The notes under the pieces are model-generated. The model had not been told where the DNA came from and did not search any database. It worked only from the letters and a program-made list of their open reading frames with translations. From contig NZ_JAUYAW010000072.1 of assembly GCF_030693405.1 (NCBI RefSeq), forward strand, positions 62,001 through 126,000: a stretch of 64,000 bases of DNA, written 5' to 3'. Shown one piece after another: positions 53,688 through 63,049 of this stretch. The position numbers were made by a program, and so were the translations under genes. The stretch is from Phenylobacterium sp. GTDB lineage: Bacteria > Pseudomonadota > Alphaproteobacteria > Caulobacterales > Caulobacteraceae. The stretch's first letter is position 1, and every line of letters begins with the position of its first letter.

Positions 53688-53760
53688 AGCGCGCCGGTCA
53701 TGGGACCATCTTAGGGCCTGCCGCGTTGCCCCAGTCAGTCCAAGCAAGACGAGTTCGCCC

Positions 53761-54660
53761 ATGAGCCTCATCGGAGAGACCGCCGCCCCCGCCGCCGGAG
53801 GGGCCCTGGTCAAGGACGCCACCGACGCCAGCTTCATGGCTGATGTCGTCGAGGCCAGCCAGGAGACGCCGGTCATCGTCGACTTCTGGGCGCCCTGGTG
53901 CGGCCCCTGCCGCCAGCTCGGACCGGCCCTGGAAAAGGCGGTCAACGCCGCCAAGGGCAAGGTCAAGATGGTCAAGATCGACATCGACCAGAATCCCGCC
54001 TTCGCCGGCCAGCTCCGGGTGCAGTCGATCCCGGCGGTGTTCGCCTTCTTCGGCGGCCGGCCGGTGGACGGCTTCATGGGCGCCCTGCCCGAGAGCCAGG
54101 TTAAGGCCTTCGTCGACAAGCTGGCGGCCATGGCCCCGGCGGACGGGGTCGATGAACTGCTGGACATGGCCAAGGCGGCCCTGGAGGCCGGGGACATCGC
54201 GCTCGCCGCCCAGGGCTTCGCCCAAGTGCTGCAGGCCGAGCCTGACCATGTGAAGGCGCTCGGGGGGCTCGCCCGCTGCTACCTCGCTGGCGGCGAGGCC
54301 GACCGGGCGAAGGAGATTCTCGACATGGCGCCTGAGGGGGCCAAGGATCCCGACCTGGACAGCGTGCGCGCGGCCCTGAACCTCGCCGCCGAAGCGCCCT
54401 CGGAAACCCAGGAATTCGAGGCCCGACTCGCCGCCGATGCGGATGACCATGAGGCCCGCCTGGCCCTGGCCAAGGCCCTGGCCGGCCGCGGGCGGATGGA
54501 AGCCGCCGCCGACCATCTGCTGCACATCATCGAACGGGACCGGACCTGGAACGACGAGGCCGCCCGCAAGCAGCTCCTGACCATCTTCGAAGCCGCCGGT
54601 CCCGCGTCGGAGGTGGCCCGCAATGGCCGCCGCCGGCTTTCCGCCATCCTGTTCTCGTAA
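53761..54660 (+). CDS. cnoX: Thioredoxin-TPR chaperone, CnoX/YbbN type
   Basis: A 299-aa protein. The N-terminal thioredoxin domain has WAPWCGPCRQ with Cys47 and Cys50, so the full redox motif is present (E. coli CnoX has a changed motif). Residues about 120-295 are TPR-like helices: ALEAGDIALAAQGFAQVLQA and LAKALAGRGRMEAAADHLLH. The protein is expected to protect clients against oxidative aggregation and pass them to chaperones. ATG 53761; the LON-domain gene begins 20 bp after the stop. Confidence 0.88.
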   Translation: MSLIGETAAPAAGGALVKDATDASFMADVVEASQETPVIVDFWAPWCGPCRQLGPALEKAVNAAKGKVKMVKIDIDQNPAFAGQLRVQSIPAVFAFFGGRPVDGFMGALPESQVKAFVDKLAAMAPADGVDELLDMAKAALEAGDIALAAQGFAQVLQAEPDHVKALGGLARCYLAGGEADRAKEILDMAPEGAKDPDLDSVRAALNLAAEAPSETQEFEARLAADADDHEARLALAKALAGRGRMEAAADHLLHIIERDRTWNDEAARKQLLTIFEAAGPASEVARNGRRRLSAILFS

Positions 54661-54680
54661 GAAGCCCAGAGGTGACGCCC

Positions 54681-55340
54681 ATGCCGGGCTACCGGCGCAC
54701 GAGTGACCTGCCGCAGATCATCCCGATCTTTCCCCTGGACGGGGCCGTGCTGCTGCCTGGCGGGGATCTGCCGCTGCAGATCTTCGAGCCGCGCTATCTG
54801 AACATGGTGGACGACGCCATGGCCGGGGACCGGGTCATCGGCATGATCCAGACCCGCGCCGGCGGCGAGCGGGCGCGGCCCAACCTCACCAGCGTCGGCT
54901 GCCTCGGCCGGATCACCAGCTTCGCCGAGACCTCGGACGGGCGCTATCTGATCACCCTGACCGGAATTTGCCGGTTCGTGGCCGGCGAGGAGCTCTCGGC
55001 CCGGACCCCCTATCGCCAGCTGCGGGTGGCCTATGGCGACTTCGAGGCTGATCTCTCACCCGAGGATGAGGGCCCGCCGGACATGGACCGGGAACGGTTC
55101 GCCCGGGCCCTGAAGCGCTATCTGAACCGGCGAGAGCTGGATGTGGACGACGAGACGGCGATGACCGCGCCCATCGCCCCCCTGGTGACCAGCCTGGCCA
55201 TGGGGCTGCCGTTCGAGCCGTCGGAAAAGCAGGCCCTGCTGGAAGCGCTGACGCTCACCGAGCGGGTCCGCAGTCTCACCGCGCTGCTGGAGATCGACGC
55301 GCTTGAGGACGATGACGGCGCGCCCCATAGCGTCCAGTAG
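54681..55340 (+). CDS. LON peptidase substrate-binding domain protein
   Basis: A 219-aa protein that is just the N-terminal LON (PUA-like) domain with no protease part. QIIPIFPLDGAVLLPGGDLP, LQIFEPRYLNMVDDAM, the GCLGRITSFAETSDGRYLIT strand and LVTSLAMGLPFEPSEKQALL helix are typical. The ATG at 54681 has GAGG upstream; a GTG at 54672 is also possible. It lies between cnoX and the Trm112-like gene on the same strand, a common alphaproteobacterial arrangement. Confidence 0.9.
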   Translation: MPGYRRTSDLPQIIPIFPLDGAVLLPGGDLPLQIFEPRYLNMVDDAMAGDRVIGMIQTRAGGERARPNLTSVGCLGRITSFAETSDGRYLITLTGICRFVAGEELSARTPYRQLRVAYGDFEADLSPEDEGPPDMDRERFARALKRYLNRRELDVDDETAMTAPIAPLVTSLAMGLPFEPSEKQALLEALTLTERVRSLTALLEIDALEDDDGAPHSVQ

Positions 55341-55362
55341 CGCGCTGGTTTAAGGACGATCC

Positions 55363-55578
55363 ATGACTGAAGACGCGCCTGCCGAGCCCATGCTCGCCCT
55401 CACTGCCGAGATCGATCCCCGTCTGCTGGAGATCCTGGTCTGCCCCGTCACCCACGGGCCGCTGGACTATGATCGCGAGCGGGCCGAGCTGATCAGCCGC
55501 GGCGCCAAGCTCGCCTATCCGGTCCGCGACGGCGTGCCGATCATGCTGCCCGAAGAAGCCCGCGAACTCGCCGACTAA
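55363..55578 (+). CDS. Trm112-like (YcaR/UPF0434) protein
   Basis: A 71-aa protein with [20 protein letters not shown] and [20 protein letters not shown], the Trm112/UPF0434 fold. Only one Cys of the usual zinc set is retained. Related proteins activate methyltransferases; the partner here is unknown. The stop overlaps the convergent UbiH-type gene by 4 bp. Confidence 0.88.
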   Translation: MTEDAPAEPMLALTAEIDPRLLEILVCPVTHGPLDYDRERAELISRGAKLAYPVRDGVPIMLPEEARELAD

Positions 55579-56825
55579 AGGGCTTCGCCGCGCAGGAGCC
55601 GGGGCAGGTCGCCAAAGGCGCCGCCGGCCTGCTGCATGAACATCCGCCGGGCGACCGGAATCCGGTTCACCGCCGACATGCCCGCCCCGCGCACTAGGCG
55701 CAGGACAGGATTGTCGTTGGAGAACAGGTGGACGAAGGCGTCCATGCCGGCGCTGAGCAGGGCGGTGTCGAACCGCCGCCAGCGGCCATAGCGCTCCAGC
55801 ACCACCTCTGAGCCCAGATCTTCTCCCAGGCGGGCGGCGTCCACCAGCACCTCGGCCAGCGCCGCGGCGCCCTTGAGCCCCAGGTTCAGCCCCTGGCCGG
55901 CGATGGGGTGCACGCCATGAGCGGCGTCCCCCAGCAGCGCCAGGCGCGGGGCGGTGAACCGTTCGGCGAGCTGCAGCGACAGGGGATAGGAGAAGACCGG
56001 CCCGTCCAGCCGCGCATCACCCAGGAAGGCGCCGAAGCGGCGCATCAGGTGGGCGTGGAAGACCTCGGGCCTGGCCGATTTCAACGCAGCGCCCCGGGCC
56101 GTGCTCTCGGTCCAGACCAGGCTCGCGCGGTTGTCGGTCAGCGGCAGGATGGCGAAGGGGCCGCTCGGCAGGAAGTACTCGTGCGCCACGCCCTCGTGGG
56201 GGCGCTCCAGGCGCACCGTGGCGACCACGCCGGTCTGCCGGTAATCCCAGCCCAGAGCGCCGATGCCGGCGGCCTTGCGCAGGACCGAACCGCGCCCTTC
56301 CGCCCCGATCGCCAGTGGGGCGGTGATCACCCGCCCGTCCTCGAGGGTCACCACCGCGCCGCCCTTCTCGAAGGTCGCGCTGGCCACCTTGGCCGGCGCC
56401 AGGACGGGGATGCCCGCCTCGATCACCGCCTGCGACAGCACGGCGCGGATCTGGCGGTTTTCCAGCAGGTAACCGAGGGGCTCGCCGTCGGATCGGTCGG
56501 CGATCTCGGCGGAATCAAAACGCAGGTGGAAAGGCAGGGCGGCCGGCGTCGCCGCCCCGGGCGCGCGGCCGTCGGTGACCAGGATCTGCTCGATCCGCTG
56601 GGCGTGCGGGGCCAGGGCGTCGCCCAGGCCCAGGGCCCGCCACTGGCGGAAGGCGGCATAGGCTATGGCCGAGGCGCGGCCGTCGAAGGTCGGCGCCAGC
56701 TGGGTCTCGAAGGGGGCCGGGTCCACCAGGAGCGGCTTCAGGCCGGCCCGCGCGAGCGATAGGGCGAGCGTGGCGCCCGCCATGCCGGCGCCGGCGATGA
56801 TCACGTCGGGATCGGTGATGTCCAT
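55575..56825 (-). CDS. UbiH/UbiF/COQ6-type FAD monooxygenase
   Basis: A 416-aa flavoprotein hydroxylase for ubiquinone ring hydroxylation. The motifs are the N-terminal FAD fold ([20 protein letters not shown]), the DG motif in the middle ([15 protein letters not shown]) and [20 protein letters not shown] near the C-terminus. Which ring position is hydroxylated cannot be read from the sequence, so no gene symbol is given. It is divergent from the efflux operon. Confidence 0.92.
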   Translation of the reverse strand: MDITDPDVIIAGAGMAGATLALSLARAGLKPLLVDPAPFETQLAPTFDGRASAIAYAAFRQWRALGLGDALAPHAQRIEQILVTDGRAPGAATPAALPFHLRFDSAEIADRSDGEPLGYLLENRQIRAVLSQAVIEAGIPVLAPAKVASATFEKGGAVVTLEDGRVITAPLAIGAEGRGSVLRKAAGIGALGWDYRQTGVVATVRLERPHEGVAHEYFLPSGPFAILPLTDNRASLVWTESTARGAALKSARPEVFHAHLMRRFGAFLGDARLDGPVFSYPLSLQLAERFTAPRLALLGDAAHGVHPIAGQGLNLGLKGAAALAEVLVDAARLGEDLGSEVVLERYGRWRRFDTALLSAGMDAFVHLFSNDNPVLRLVRGAGMSAVNRIPVARRMFMQQAGGAFGDLPRLLRGEAL

Positions 56826-56883
56826 GCCGCGATATGGGGGTCTGGGGGGTCTCGCGTCCAGTGTGTCGCGGCGGGAAAACCGC

Positions 56884-56901
56884 CTGGACTGGTGAGTCCA
56901 G
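56884..56901. promoter_or_regulatory. TetR-type operator 1 of the efflux operon
   Basis: CTGGACT-GGTG-AGTCCAG is a perfect inverted repeat with 7-bp arms, followed by TTTT. It lies 7 bp upstream of the -35 element. Operator 2 at 56944 shares the core TGGAC-N6-GTCCA and the trailing GTTTT. Confidence 0.75.
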
Positions 56902-56908
56902 TTTTCCG

Positions 56909-56937
56909 TTGCCGAGGGTCGGAAGCGGGCCTAGAAA
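56909..56937 (+). promoter_or_regulatory. Promoter of the efflux operon
   Basis: TTGCCG (56909-56914) and TAGAAA (56932-56937) are spaced by 17 nt. Operator 1 ends 7 bp before the -35; operator 2 begins 6 bp after the -10, over the expected transcription start. Confidence 0.65.
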
Positions 56938-56943
56938 AATAAA

Positions 56944-56959
56944 TGGACCCCGTGGTCCA
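56944..56959. promoter_or_regulatory. TetR-type operator 2 of the efflux operon
   Basis: TGGACC-CCGT-GGTCCA is a perfect inverted repeat with 6-bp arms, followed by GTTTT as in operator 1. It covers the likely transcription start. Confidence 0.75.
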
Positions 56960-57011
56960 GTTTTGAGGTTCGCCCCGGGTCATTGCGCCTCGGGCCGGTG
57001 AAGTCAGCGCC

Positions 57012-58115
57012 ATGGCCGTTCGTGATCTCGTCGCGTCCCTGAAGCCCGTTCATATGATCGCTGCGGCGGTCCTGCTCGCCGTCGGCGTCGGCGGGACCCT
57101 CTGGTGGCTGGAGCGTCAACGGTTCGAAACCACTGACAACGCCTTCGCCCAGGCCGACACGGTCTCGGTGGCGCCGCAGATCGACGGCTATGTCACCGAG
57201 GTCCTGGTGGCGGATAACGCGGTGGTCCGGCAAGGCCAGGTGCTGGCGAAGATCGACGCGGACACCATCACCGCAAGCCTCGCCCAGGCGGTCGCCCGGG
57301 CCCAGGCCCTGGAGGCCGCCGTGCGCGGGGTCGACGACCGGGCGCGGCTGGAGGAGGCGATGATCGCCCAGAAGGCCGCGGCCCTGGCCAGCGCCCGGGC
57401 GCAGGCGCAGCTGGCCCAGGCCGAGCTTGATCGCTATGACCGCCTGTCGGAGCAGGGTTGGGTCTCCGCCCAGCGGGTGCAGACGGTCAAGGCCGGCGCC
57501 CGGCAGGCTCAAGCCGCGCTCTCCGAGGCCGAGGCGACCCTGGAGGCCGAGCGTCGAACCGCCCAGTCCCTGGGCTCGGCCAAGGCCCAGACCGTGGCGG
57601 AGGCGGCTGCGGCGGCAGCGGCGGTGGAGCAGGCCAGGATCAACCTGACCCGTACCGAAATCCGCGCCCCGGTGGCCGGCGTGGTCGGCGCCCGGGCCGT
57701 GCGGCCGGGCCAGTATGTCCGCCCCGGCGCCAGCCTGATGACCATTGTGCCGGTCGGCCAGGCCTATGTGGTGGCCAACTTCAAGGAGACCCAGGTGGCC
57801 CGGCTGAGCATCGGCCAACGGGTGGAGATCAAGGCCGACGCCTTCGGCGGCCAGGCCCTGGAGGGGCGGATCGACAGCTTCGCCCCGGCCACTGGGTCGG
57901 AATTCGCCCTCATCCCCGTGGAAAATGCGGTGGGCAACTTCACCAAGATCGCCCAGCGCTTGCCGGTGCGCATCGCCATCGATCCGGGTCATCCCCTAGC
58001 CGGCGCCCTGCGGCCGGGCCTCTCGGTCAAGGTCAAGGTCGATGTCCGCGAAACCCCTGGCGCCACCTTCGCCGACGCCATGGCCGGCCCGATCAGCCAG
58101 GCCCAGGCCCGCTAG
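57012..58115 (+). CDS. HlyD/EmrA-type membrane fusion protein
   Basis: A 367-aa periplasmic adaptor. It has an N-terminal membrane anchor (about residues 15-32, HMIAAAVLLAVGVGGTLWWL), the biotinyl-lipoyl motif DGYVTEVLVADNAVVRQGQV, a long coiled-coil hairpin rich in Ala/Glu (about 90-210), then the second lipoyl half IRAPVAGVVGARAVRPGQYV and a beta-barrel. It partners the DHA2 permease 12 bp downstream and links it to an outer-membrane channel, which is not in this window. Confidence 0.92.
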   Translation: MAVRDLVASLKPVHMIAAAVLLAVGVGGTLWWLERQRFETTDNAFAQADTVSVAPQIDGYVTEVLVADNAVVRQGQVLAKIDADTITASLAQAVARAQALEAAVRGVDDRARLEEAMIAQKAAALASARAQAQLAQAELDRYDRLSEQGWVSAQRVQTVKAGARQAQAALSEAEATLEAERRTAQSLGSAKAQTVAEAAAAAAAVEQARINLTRTEIRAPVAGVVGARAVRPGQYVRPGASLMTIVPVGQAYVVANFKETQVARLSIGQRVEIKADAFGGQALEGRIDSFAPATGSEFALIPVENAVGNFTKIAQRLPVRIAIDPGHPLAGALRPGLSVKVKVDVRETPGATFADAMAGPISQAQAR

Positions 58116-58127
58116 GGCCGCCTTGGC

Positions 58128-59750
58128 ATGAGCGACAAGACCCCAGGCCCCGCGCGCGCTGGCCCGGCGGTGATGACCGCCCCGGTTCCAGCCAGCGTGC
58201 AGACGCCTGAGGGCGAGGTGGACTGGACCCGCCTGTTCCTGGGCTTTGGCGGCATGGTGGTCGGCTATTTCATGGCCGTGCTCGACATCCAGATCGTCGC
58301 GGCATCCCTGACCCAGATCCAGGCCGGCATCGGCGCCAACGCCGACCAGATCAGCTGGGTGCAGACCATCTACCTCCTGGCCGAGGTGGTGATCATCCCG
58401 CTGACCGCTTACCTGACCCGCATGTTCGGGACCCGGCCGGTCTATGTGGTGGCCGCCGGCGCCTTCATCGTCACCTCGGTTCTGGTGGGCCTGACCACCA
58501 GCGTCGAGGCGATGATCGTCATGCGCGCCTTCCAGGGCCTGGCGGCCGGGGCCATGATCCCATCGGTCTTCGCCACGGCCATGACGGTATTTCCGCCGGA
58601 CAAGCGAGTGACGGCCAATGTGATCGTTGGCCTGATCGTGACGCTCGCTCCCACCATCGGCCCGACCCTGGGGGGCCACCTGACCGATGCGCTGGGCTGG
58701 CGGTGGCTGTTCTTCATCAATGTGCCCGCCGGCCTGCTGGTGATCTTCCTGGTTGGCCGCTATGCCGATTTCGACAAGGGCGACCCGGCCCTCGGCAAGG
58801 GGGTGGACTGGTGGGGCGTGGGCCTGATGACGGTCTTCCTCCTGTCCATGCAGTTCGTCATCGAGGAAGGCGCCAAGGAGGGCTGGTTCGACGAGCCCCT
58901 GATCCTCTGGCTGACCGTGCTCGCTGGCCTCACCGGCGCGGCCTTCATCTGGCGACAGCTGACCTACCGCCAGCCCATCGTCTCCCTGCAGCCATTCCGG
59001 GACCGAAACTTCACCCTGGGGATGGTGATGAATTTTGTCGCCGGGGCGAGCCTGTTTGGCGGCACCTTCATCCTGCCCCTGTTTCTCGGACAGATCCGTC
59101 AGTATTCGGCTGCTGAGGTGGGCACGACCATGCTGATCTCAGGTCTGGTGATGTTCGTGTCCGCGCCCCTGGCCGGCCGGCTGGTGCGCGCCATGGACGC
59201 GCGCATTCCCATGGTCATCGGCTTTGGTCTGGCGGCCTATGGGGTAGGGCTGGGCTCGCACGTGACCGCCGACTGGGGCTTCTGGGAGTTCGCTGGCCTG
59301 CAGGCCTGGCGGGGCATGGGGGTGATGATGGCGATGATCGCCGCCCAGCAGATGAGCGTCTCGACCCTGCCCCCCTCAATGATGAAGGACGCCTCGGCCC
59401 TGGTGAATCTGATCCGCAACATTGGCGGGGCCGTGGGCCTGGCGGTCCTGACCACGGTGCTGAGCCACCAGACGGCGGTCCACTATGGGGACCTGACCGC
59501 CGGCATGAGCCTGGGCAGCTTGCAGGCCCAGACCCTGCTGGAGGGCCTGAGGGGCATGATGGAGGCCCGGGGCGGGCTGGACGCCGACGGGGCGGCCCGC
59601 AAGGCCCTGGCGGGCCTGCTGCAGCGCGAGGCCGCGGTCCTGGCCTTTGGCGACGCCTTCTTCGTCCTTGCCGCCGGATGCGCGGCGGCCGCGGTGCTCG
59701 CCCTGTTCGCGGCCCCGGCCCGGGCGCCTGCGCCCCCAGGCGCCCGCTGA
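58128..59750 (+). CDS. EmrB/QacA-type DHA2 multidrug MFS permease
   Basis: A 540-aa inner-membrane protein with about 14 helices. The features are MAVLDIQIVAASLTQIQAGI in helix 1, ISWVQTIYLLAEVVIIPLTA, TRMFGTRPVYV (motif A), FQGLAAGAMIPSVFATAM, and GPTLGGHLTDALGWRWLFFI (motif C), which define DHA2 drug:H+ antiporters. The stop overlaps the TetR start by one base (TGATG), so the two are translationally coupled. Confidence 0.93.
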   Translation: MSDKTPGPARAGPAVMTAPVPASVQTPEGEVDWTRLFLGFGGMVVGYFMAVLDIQIVAASLTQIQAGIGANADQISWVQTIYLLAEVVIIPLTAYLTRMFGTRPVYVVAAGAFIVTSVLVGLTTSVEAMIVMRAFQGLAAGAMIPSVFATAMTVFPPDKRVTANVIVGLIVTLAPTIGPTLGGHLTDALGWRWLFFINVPAGLLVIFLVGRYADFDKGDPALGKGVDWWGVGLMTVFLLSMQFVIEEGAKEGWFDEPLILWLTVLAGLTGAAFIWRQLTYRQPIVSLQPFRDRNFTLGMVMNFVAGASLFGGTFILPLFLGQIRQYSAAEVGTTMLISGLVMFVSAPLAGRLVRAMDARIPMVIGFGLAAYGVGLGSHVTADWGFWEFAGLQAWRGMGVMMAMIAAQQMSVSTLPPSMMKDASALVNLIRNIGGAVGLAVLTTVLSHQTAVHYGDLTAGMSLGSLQAQTLLEGLRGMMEARGGLDADGAARKALAGLLQREAAVLAFGDAFFVLAAGCAAAAVLALFAAPARAPAPPGAR

Positions 59751-60361
59751 TGCCGCGGACCGTCGGTCAGATCGACCAGGCCAAGAGCCAGGCCATACTG
59801 GACGCCGCCGCCGAGGTGCTGGGGACCGGCGGCCTGTCGGCCCCCATGGATGAGATCGCCCGCCGGGCCGGCGTCTCCAAGCAGACCATCTACAACCACT
59901 ATGGATCCAAGGCCGAGCTGATCCGGGCCATTGTCGACCGCCGGGTCGAGGAGATCGCCGCCCCCCTGCTGGCTCCCGGCGCGCAGGATCATCCGCAGGA
60001 AGCCCTGGCCGGTTTTGGTCGGGTGATGCTGGAGCTGGTGCTCCGGCCCCTGGGCCGCTCGATGCTGAAGATGACGGTGCAGGCGGCTGACGACATGCCC
60101 GACCTCGCCCGGGCCTTCTATGAGGCGGGGCCGAAAACCTCACGGCGGCGGCTGGCGGAGTTCCTGCGGGCGGAGACCCTGGCCGGGCGGCTGGCGGTGG
60201 ACGATCCCGACCAGGCTGCCGACTTCTTCGCCGGCATGGTGATCGGGGTGCGCCAGATCGCAGGCCTGCTTGGCGTCGAGCAGGCCGCCGAACCTGAGGT
60301 CATCGAGCAGGTGGCGCAGGAGGCCGCGCGGCGGTTCCTGCGGGCCTATGGGGTCGACTGA
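59750..60361 (+). CDS. TetR-family regulator of the efflux operon
   Basis: A 203-aa repressor. The N-terminal helix-turn-helix is AILDAAAEVLGTGGLSAPMD, EIARRAGVSKQTIYNHYGSK (about residues 15-55), followed by an all-helical ligand domain of the AcrR C-terminal type. It is the last gene of the efflux operon, with 1-bp overlap, which fits autoregulation through the two operators at 56884 and 56944. The alternative longer start lies inside the permease gene and is rejected. Confidence 0.92.
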   Translation: MPRTVGQIDQAKSQAILDAAAEVLGTGGLSAPMDEIARRAGVSKQTIYNHYGSKAELIRAIVDRRVEEIAAPLLAPGAQDHPQEALAGFGRVMLELVLRPLGRSMLKMTVQAADDMPDLARAFYEAGPKTSRRRLAEFLRAETLAGRLAVDDPDQAADFFAGMVIGVRQIAGLLGVEQAAEPEVIEQVAQEAARRFLRAYGVD

Positions 60362-60372
60362 GCCGGGGCGCT

Positions 60373-61185
60373 TCAGCCCTCGGCGTCGTCGGCCAGGCCC
60401 ATGATGTGGAAGCCGGCGTCCACATGCACCACCTCGCCGGTGGTGGAGCGCCCTAGATCGGACATCAGCCACAGCGCCGCGCCGGCGACGCCCTCCATGG
60501 AGGTGTCCTCCTTCATGGCCGACATGGCCCGGCCCTGGGCCAGCATGCCGCGGCCGCCGGAAATACCGGCCAGCGACAGGGTGCGCATGGCGCCGGCCGA
60601 GATGGCGTTGACCCGGATGCCCTTGGGGCCGAGGTCGCGGGCAGCGTAGCGGGTGGCCGCCTCCAGGCCAGCCTTGGCCACGCCCATGGTGTTGTAGTTG
60701 GGAATGGCCCGCTCGGCGCCCAGATAGGTCATGCAGACGATCGAGCCGCCATTGGGCATCAGGGCCGCAGCGCGCCTTGCGCAGTCCACGAACGAGAAGA
60801 CCGAGATGTCCATGGCCCGCAGAAAGCCCTCGCGGGTGGTGTTCTCGACGAACGAGCCCTTCAGCTCGTCCTTGTTGGCGAACGCGATGGAGTGGACGAA
60901 GAAGTCGATCTCGCCGAGCGAGTCGGCCACCACCTTGAAGGCGGCGTCCATGGCCGCGTCATCGGTGACGTCCACCGGGGCGATGGTCTTGACCCCAAGC
61001 TGGTCGGCCAGGGGCTGTACCCGGCGCTCCATGCCCGGCAGGTGCAGGAAGGCCATCTCCGCACCCTGGGCGGCCAGTTGCGAGGCGATGCCAAAGGCGA
61101 TGGACTGGTGGTTGGCGACCCCGGTCACCACCCCCTTCTTGCCCTTCATCAGTTCGCCCTTGGGCATGTCGTAGTCGTCAGCCAT
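60373..61185 (-). CDS. fabI: Enoyl-[acyl-carrier-protein] reductase (NADH)
   Basis: FabI performs the last reduction in each fatty acid elongation cycle and is the target of triclosan. The 270-aa SDR has KKGVVTGVANHQSIAFGIAS, the catalytic Y-x6-K seen as Tyr164-Lys171 in IPNYNTMGVAKAG with an additional Tyr154, and ISAGAMRTLSLAGI. The ATG at 61185 is the family start; the frame is open to 61257. It is the third gene of the fabA-fabB-fabI unit, 40 bp after fabB. Confidence 0.95.
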   Translation of the reverse strand: MADDYDMPKGELMKGKKGVVTGVANHQSIAFGIASQLAAQGAEMAFLHLPGMERRVQPLADQLGVKTIAPVDVTDDAAMDAAFKVVADSLGEIDFFVHSIAFANKDELKGSFVENTTREGFLRAMDISVFSFVDCARRAAALMPNGGSIVCMTYLGAERAIPNYNTMGVAKAGLEAATRYAARDLGPKGIRVNAISAGAMRTLSLAGISGGRGMLAQGRAMSAMKEDTSMEGVAGAALWLMSDLGRSTTGEVVHVDAGFHIMGLADDAEG

Positions 61186-61225
61186 GGCTTCCTCGCCGTT
61201 CTGTCGCGTCTCTGGTCGTTGGAGC

Positions 61226-62440
61226 CTAGCCGGCCTTGGCCATGACCAGGCAGCCATTGGTGCCGCCGAAGCCGAAGCTGTTGGACATCACCGTCTCGAA
61301 GGCCCCGTCCCGGCGATCCATCAGGATCGGCATGTCGGAAAACGCCGGGTCGAGGTTTTCGATATGGGCGCTCTTGGCCATGAAGTCGTTGTTGAGCATC
61401 AGCAGCGAATAGATCGCCTCCTGGGCGCCGGCGGCCCCCAGGCTGTGGCCGGTCAGGGACTTGGTGGACGAGATGAAGGGCGCATTGGCGCCGAACACGT
61501 CGCGGACCGCCTGCATCTCCTTGGTGTCGCCCACCGGCGTCGAGGTGCCGTGCGGGTTCAGATAGTCGATCTTGCGGCCGCCCAGACCTTCCATGGCCAG
61601 GTTCATGCAGCGCACTGCGCCCTCGCCGGACGGGGCGACCATGTCGAAGCCGTCGGAATTGGCGGCGTAGCCGATGATTTCGCCATAGATCTTGGCGCCC
61701 CGGGCCTTGGCCCGGTTCCACTCTTCCAGCACGACGATCCCGGCGCCGCCGGCGATCACGAAGCCGTCGCGGGCCTCGTCATAGGCCCGGCTGGCGGTGG
61801 ACGGCCGATCGTTGAAGTTGGAGCTCATGGCGCCCATGGCGTCGAACAGGCACGACAGGCTCCAGTCCAGCTCCTCGGTTCCGCCGGCGAACATGACGTC
61901 CTGCTTGCCCAGCTGGATCTGCTCGTAGGCCGAGCCGATGCAGTGGGTGGAGGTGGCGCAGGCCGAGGAGATGGAGAAGTTCAGGCCGCGGATCTTGAAC
62001 CAGGTGGCCAGGGTCGCAGACGCGCCCGAGCTCATGGCCTTGGGCACGGCGAAGGGGCCGATGCGCTTCGGCCCGCGGGTGCGCGCGGTTTCAGCCGCCT
62101 CGATGATGACCTTGGTGGACGGGCCGCCCGAGCCGACGATCAGGCCCGTCTTCTCGTGGCTCACCTCATCGGGCGTCAGGCCCGAATCGGCGATGGCCTG
62201 CTCCATGGCGATGTGGCCATAGGCGGTGCCTGGCGCCAGGAAGCGCGCTGCGCGGCGGTCGACCAGGGATTCCCAGTCGATGGCGGGGTCCCCGTGGACC
62301 TGGCTGCGGAAGCCGAACTCGGCATATTCCGGCGCCGCCGTAATGCCTGAACGGGCGTCCCGCAGGGAGGCGAGAACCTCCTCGGCGGTATTGCCGATGG
62401 ATGAAACGATACCGATTCCGGTAATGGCGACCCGGCGCAT
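61226..62440 (-). CDS. fabB: 3-oxoacyl-ACP synthase I
   Basis: FabB elongates the cis-3-enoyl chain made by FabA and so is needed for unsaturated fatty acids. The 404-aa product has [20 protein letters not shown] at the N-terminus, the nucleophile Cys161 in [12 protein letters not shown], and His residues in [12 protein letters not shown] and [12 protein letters not shown]; the catalytic triad is complete. It lies 28 bp after fabA on the same strand. Confidence 0.96.
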   Translation of the reverse strand: MRRVAITGIGIVSSIGNTAEEVLASLRDARSGITAAPEYAEFGFRSQVHGDPAIDWESLVDRRAARFLAPGTAYGHIAMEQAIADSGLTPDEVSHEKTGLIVGSGGPSTKVIIEAAETARTRGPKRIGPFAVPKAMSSGASATLATWFKIRGLNFSISSACATSTHCIGSAYEQIQLGKQDVMFAGGTEELDWSLSCLFDAMGAMSSNFNDRPSTASRAYDEARDGFVIAGGAGIVVLEEWNRAKARGAKIYGEIIGYAANSDGFDMVAPSGEGAVRCMNLAMEGLGGRKIDYLNPHGTSTPVGDTKEMQAVRDVFGANAPFISSTKSLTGHSLGAAGAQEAIYSLLMLNNDFMAKSAHIENLDPAFSDMPILMDRRDGAFETVMSNSFGFGGTNGCLVMAKAG

Positions 62441-62468
62441 GCTCGCTCCCGTTCCGTTCCTGGCGTGT

Positions 62469-62981
62469 TTAGCGCTGATAGAGTCCGACGCGGAGATCCT
62501 GCGCCGTGTAGATCACATTGCCGTCCGCCTCGAGCACGGCGTCGCCGATGCCCATGACCAAGCGGCGGTTGATGACCCGCTTCATCTCGACCTTGTAGGT
62601 CACGACCTTGATGTCGGGGGTGACTTCACCGGCGAACTTCACTTCGCCGCAGCCCAGGGCCCGGCCGCGGCCCTTGCCGCCGATCCAGCCGAGATAGAAG
62701 CCGACCAGCTGCCACATGGCGTCCAGGCCCAGGCTGCCGGGCATGACCGGGTCGTTGATGAAGTGGCAGTCAAAGAACCAGAGGCCCGGATTGATGTCGA
62801 ATTCGGCCTCAATATAGCCCTTCCCGTGGGCGCCGCCGTCATTGTTGATCGTCGTGATGCGATCGAACAGCAGCATGGGCGGCGCGGGCAGCTGGGCGTT
62901 GCCGGGACCGAACATCTCGCCGCGGGCGCAGGCCAGCAGGTCGTCCAGCTCGTATCGGCTCTTGGGCTCGTGAATGGTCAT
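62469..62981 (-). CDS. fabA: 3-hydroxydecanoyl-ACP dehydratase/isomerase
   Basis: FabA dehydrates 3-hydroxydecanoyl-ACP and isomerises the product to the cis-3 form, the branch point to unsaturated fatty acids. The 170-aa hot-dog protein has [20 protein letters not shown] with catalytic His73 and the expected partner Asp in LGLDAMWQ, and [17 protein letters not shown]. The ATG at 62981 gives the normal length. It is the first gene of fabA-fabB-fabI. Confidence 0.96.
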   Translation of the reverse strand: MTIHEPKSRYELDDLLACARGEMFGPGNAQLPAPPMLLFDRITTINNDGGAHGKGYIEAEFDINPGLWFFDCHFINDPVMPGSLGLDAMWQLVGFYLGWIGGKGRGRALGCGEVKFAGEVTPDIKVVTYKVEMKRVINRRLVMGIGDAVLEADGNVIYTAQDLRVGLYQR

Positions 62982-63049
62982 GCGCCGCCTTTTCAGCTCG
63001 GACGATAACAAAAGAAGGGTCAGGCCCTAGCACGAGGCCAAGGCGGGGC

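Noticed and set aside
53103-54525. Long minus-strand ORFs opposite the ProX-type and cnoX genes
   Set aside because: They are mirrors of two clear plus-strand genes and have no motifs.
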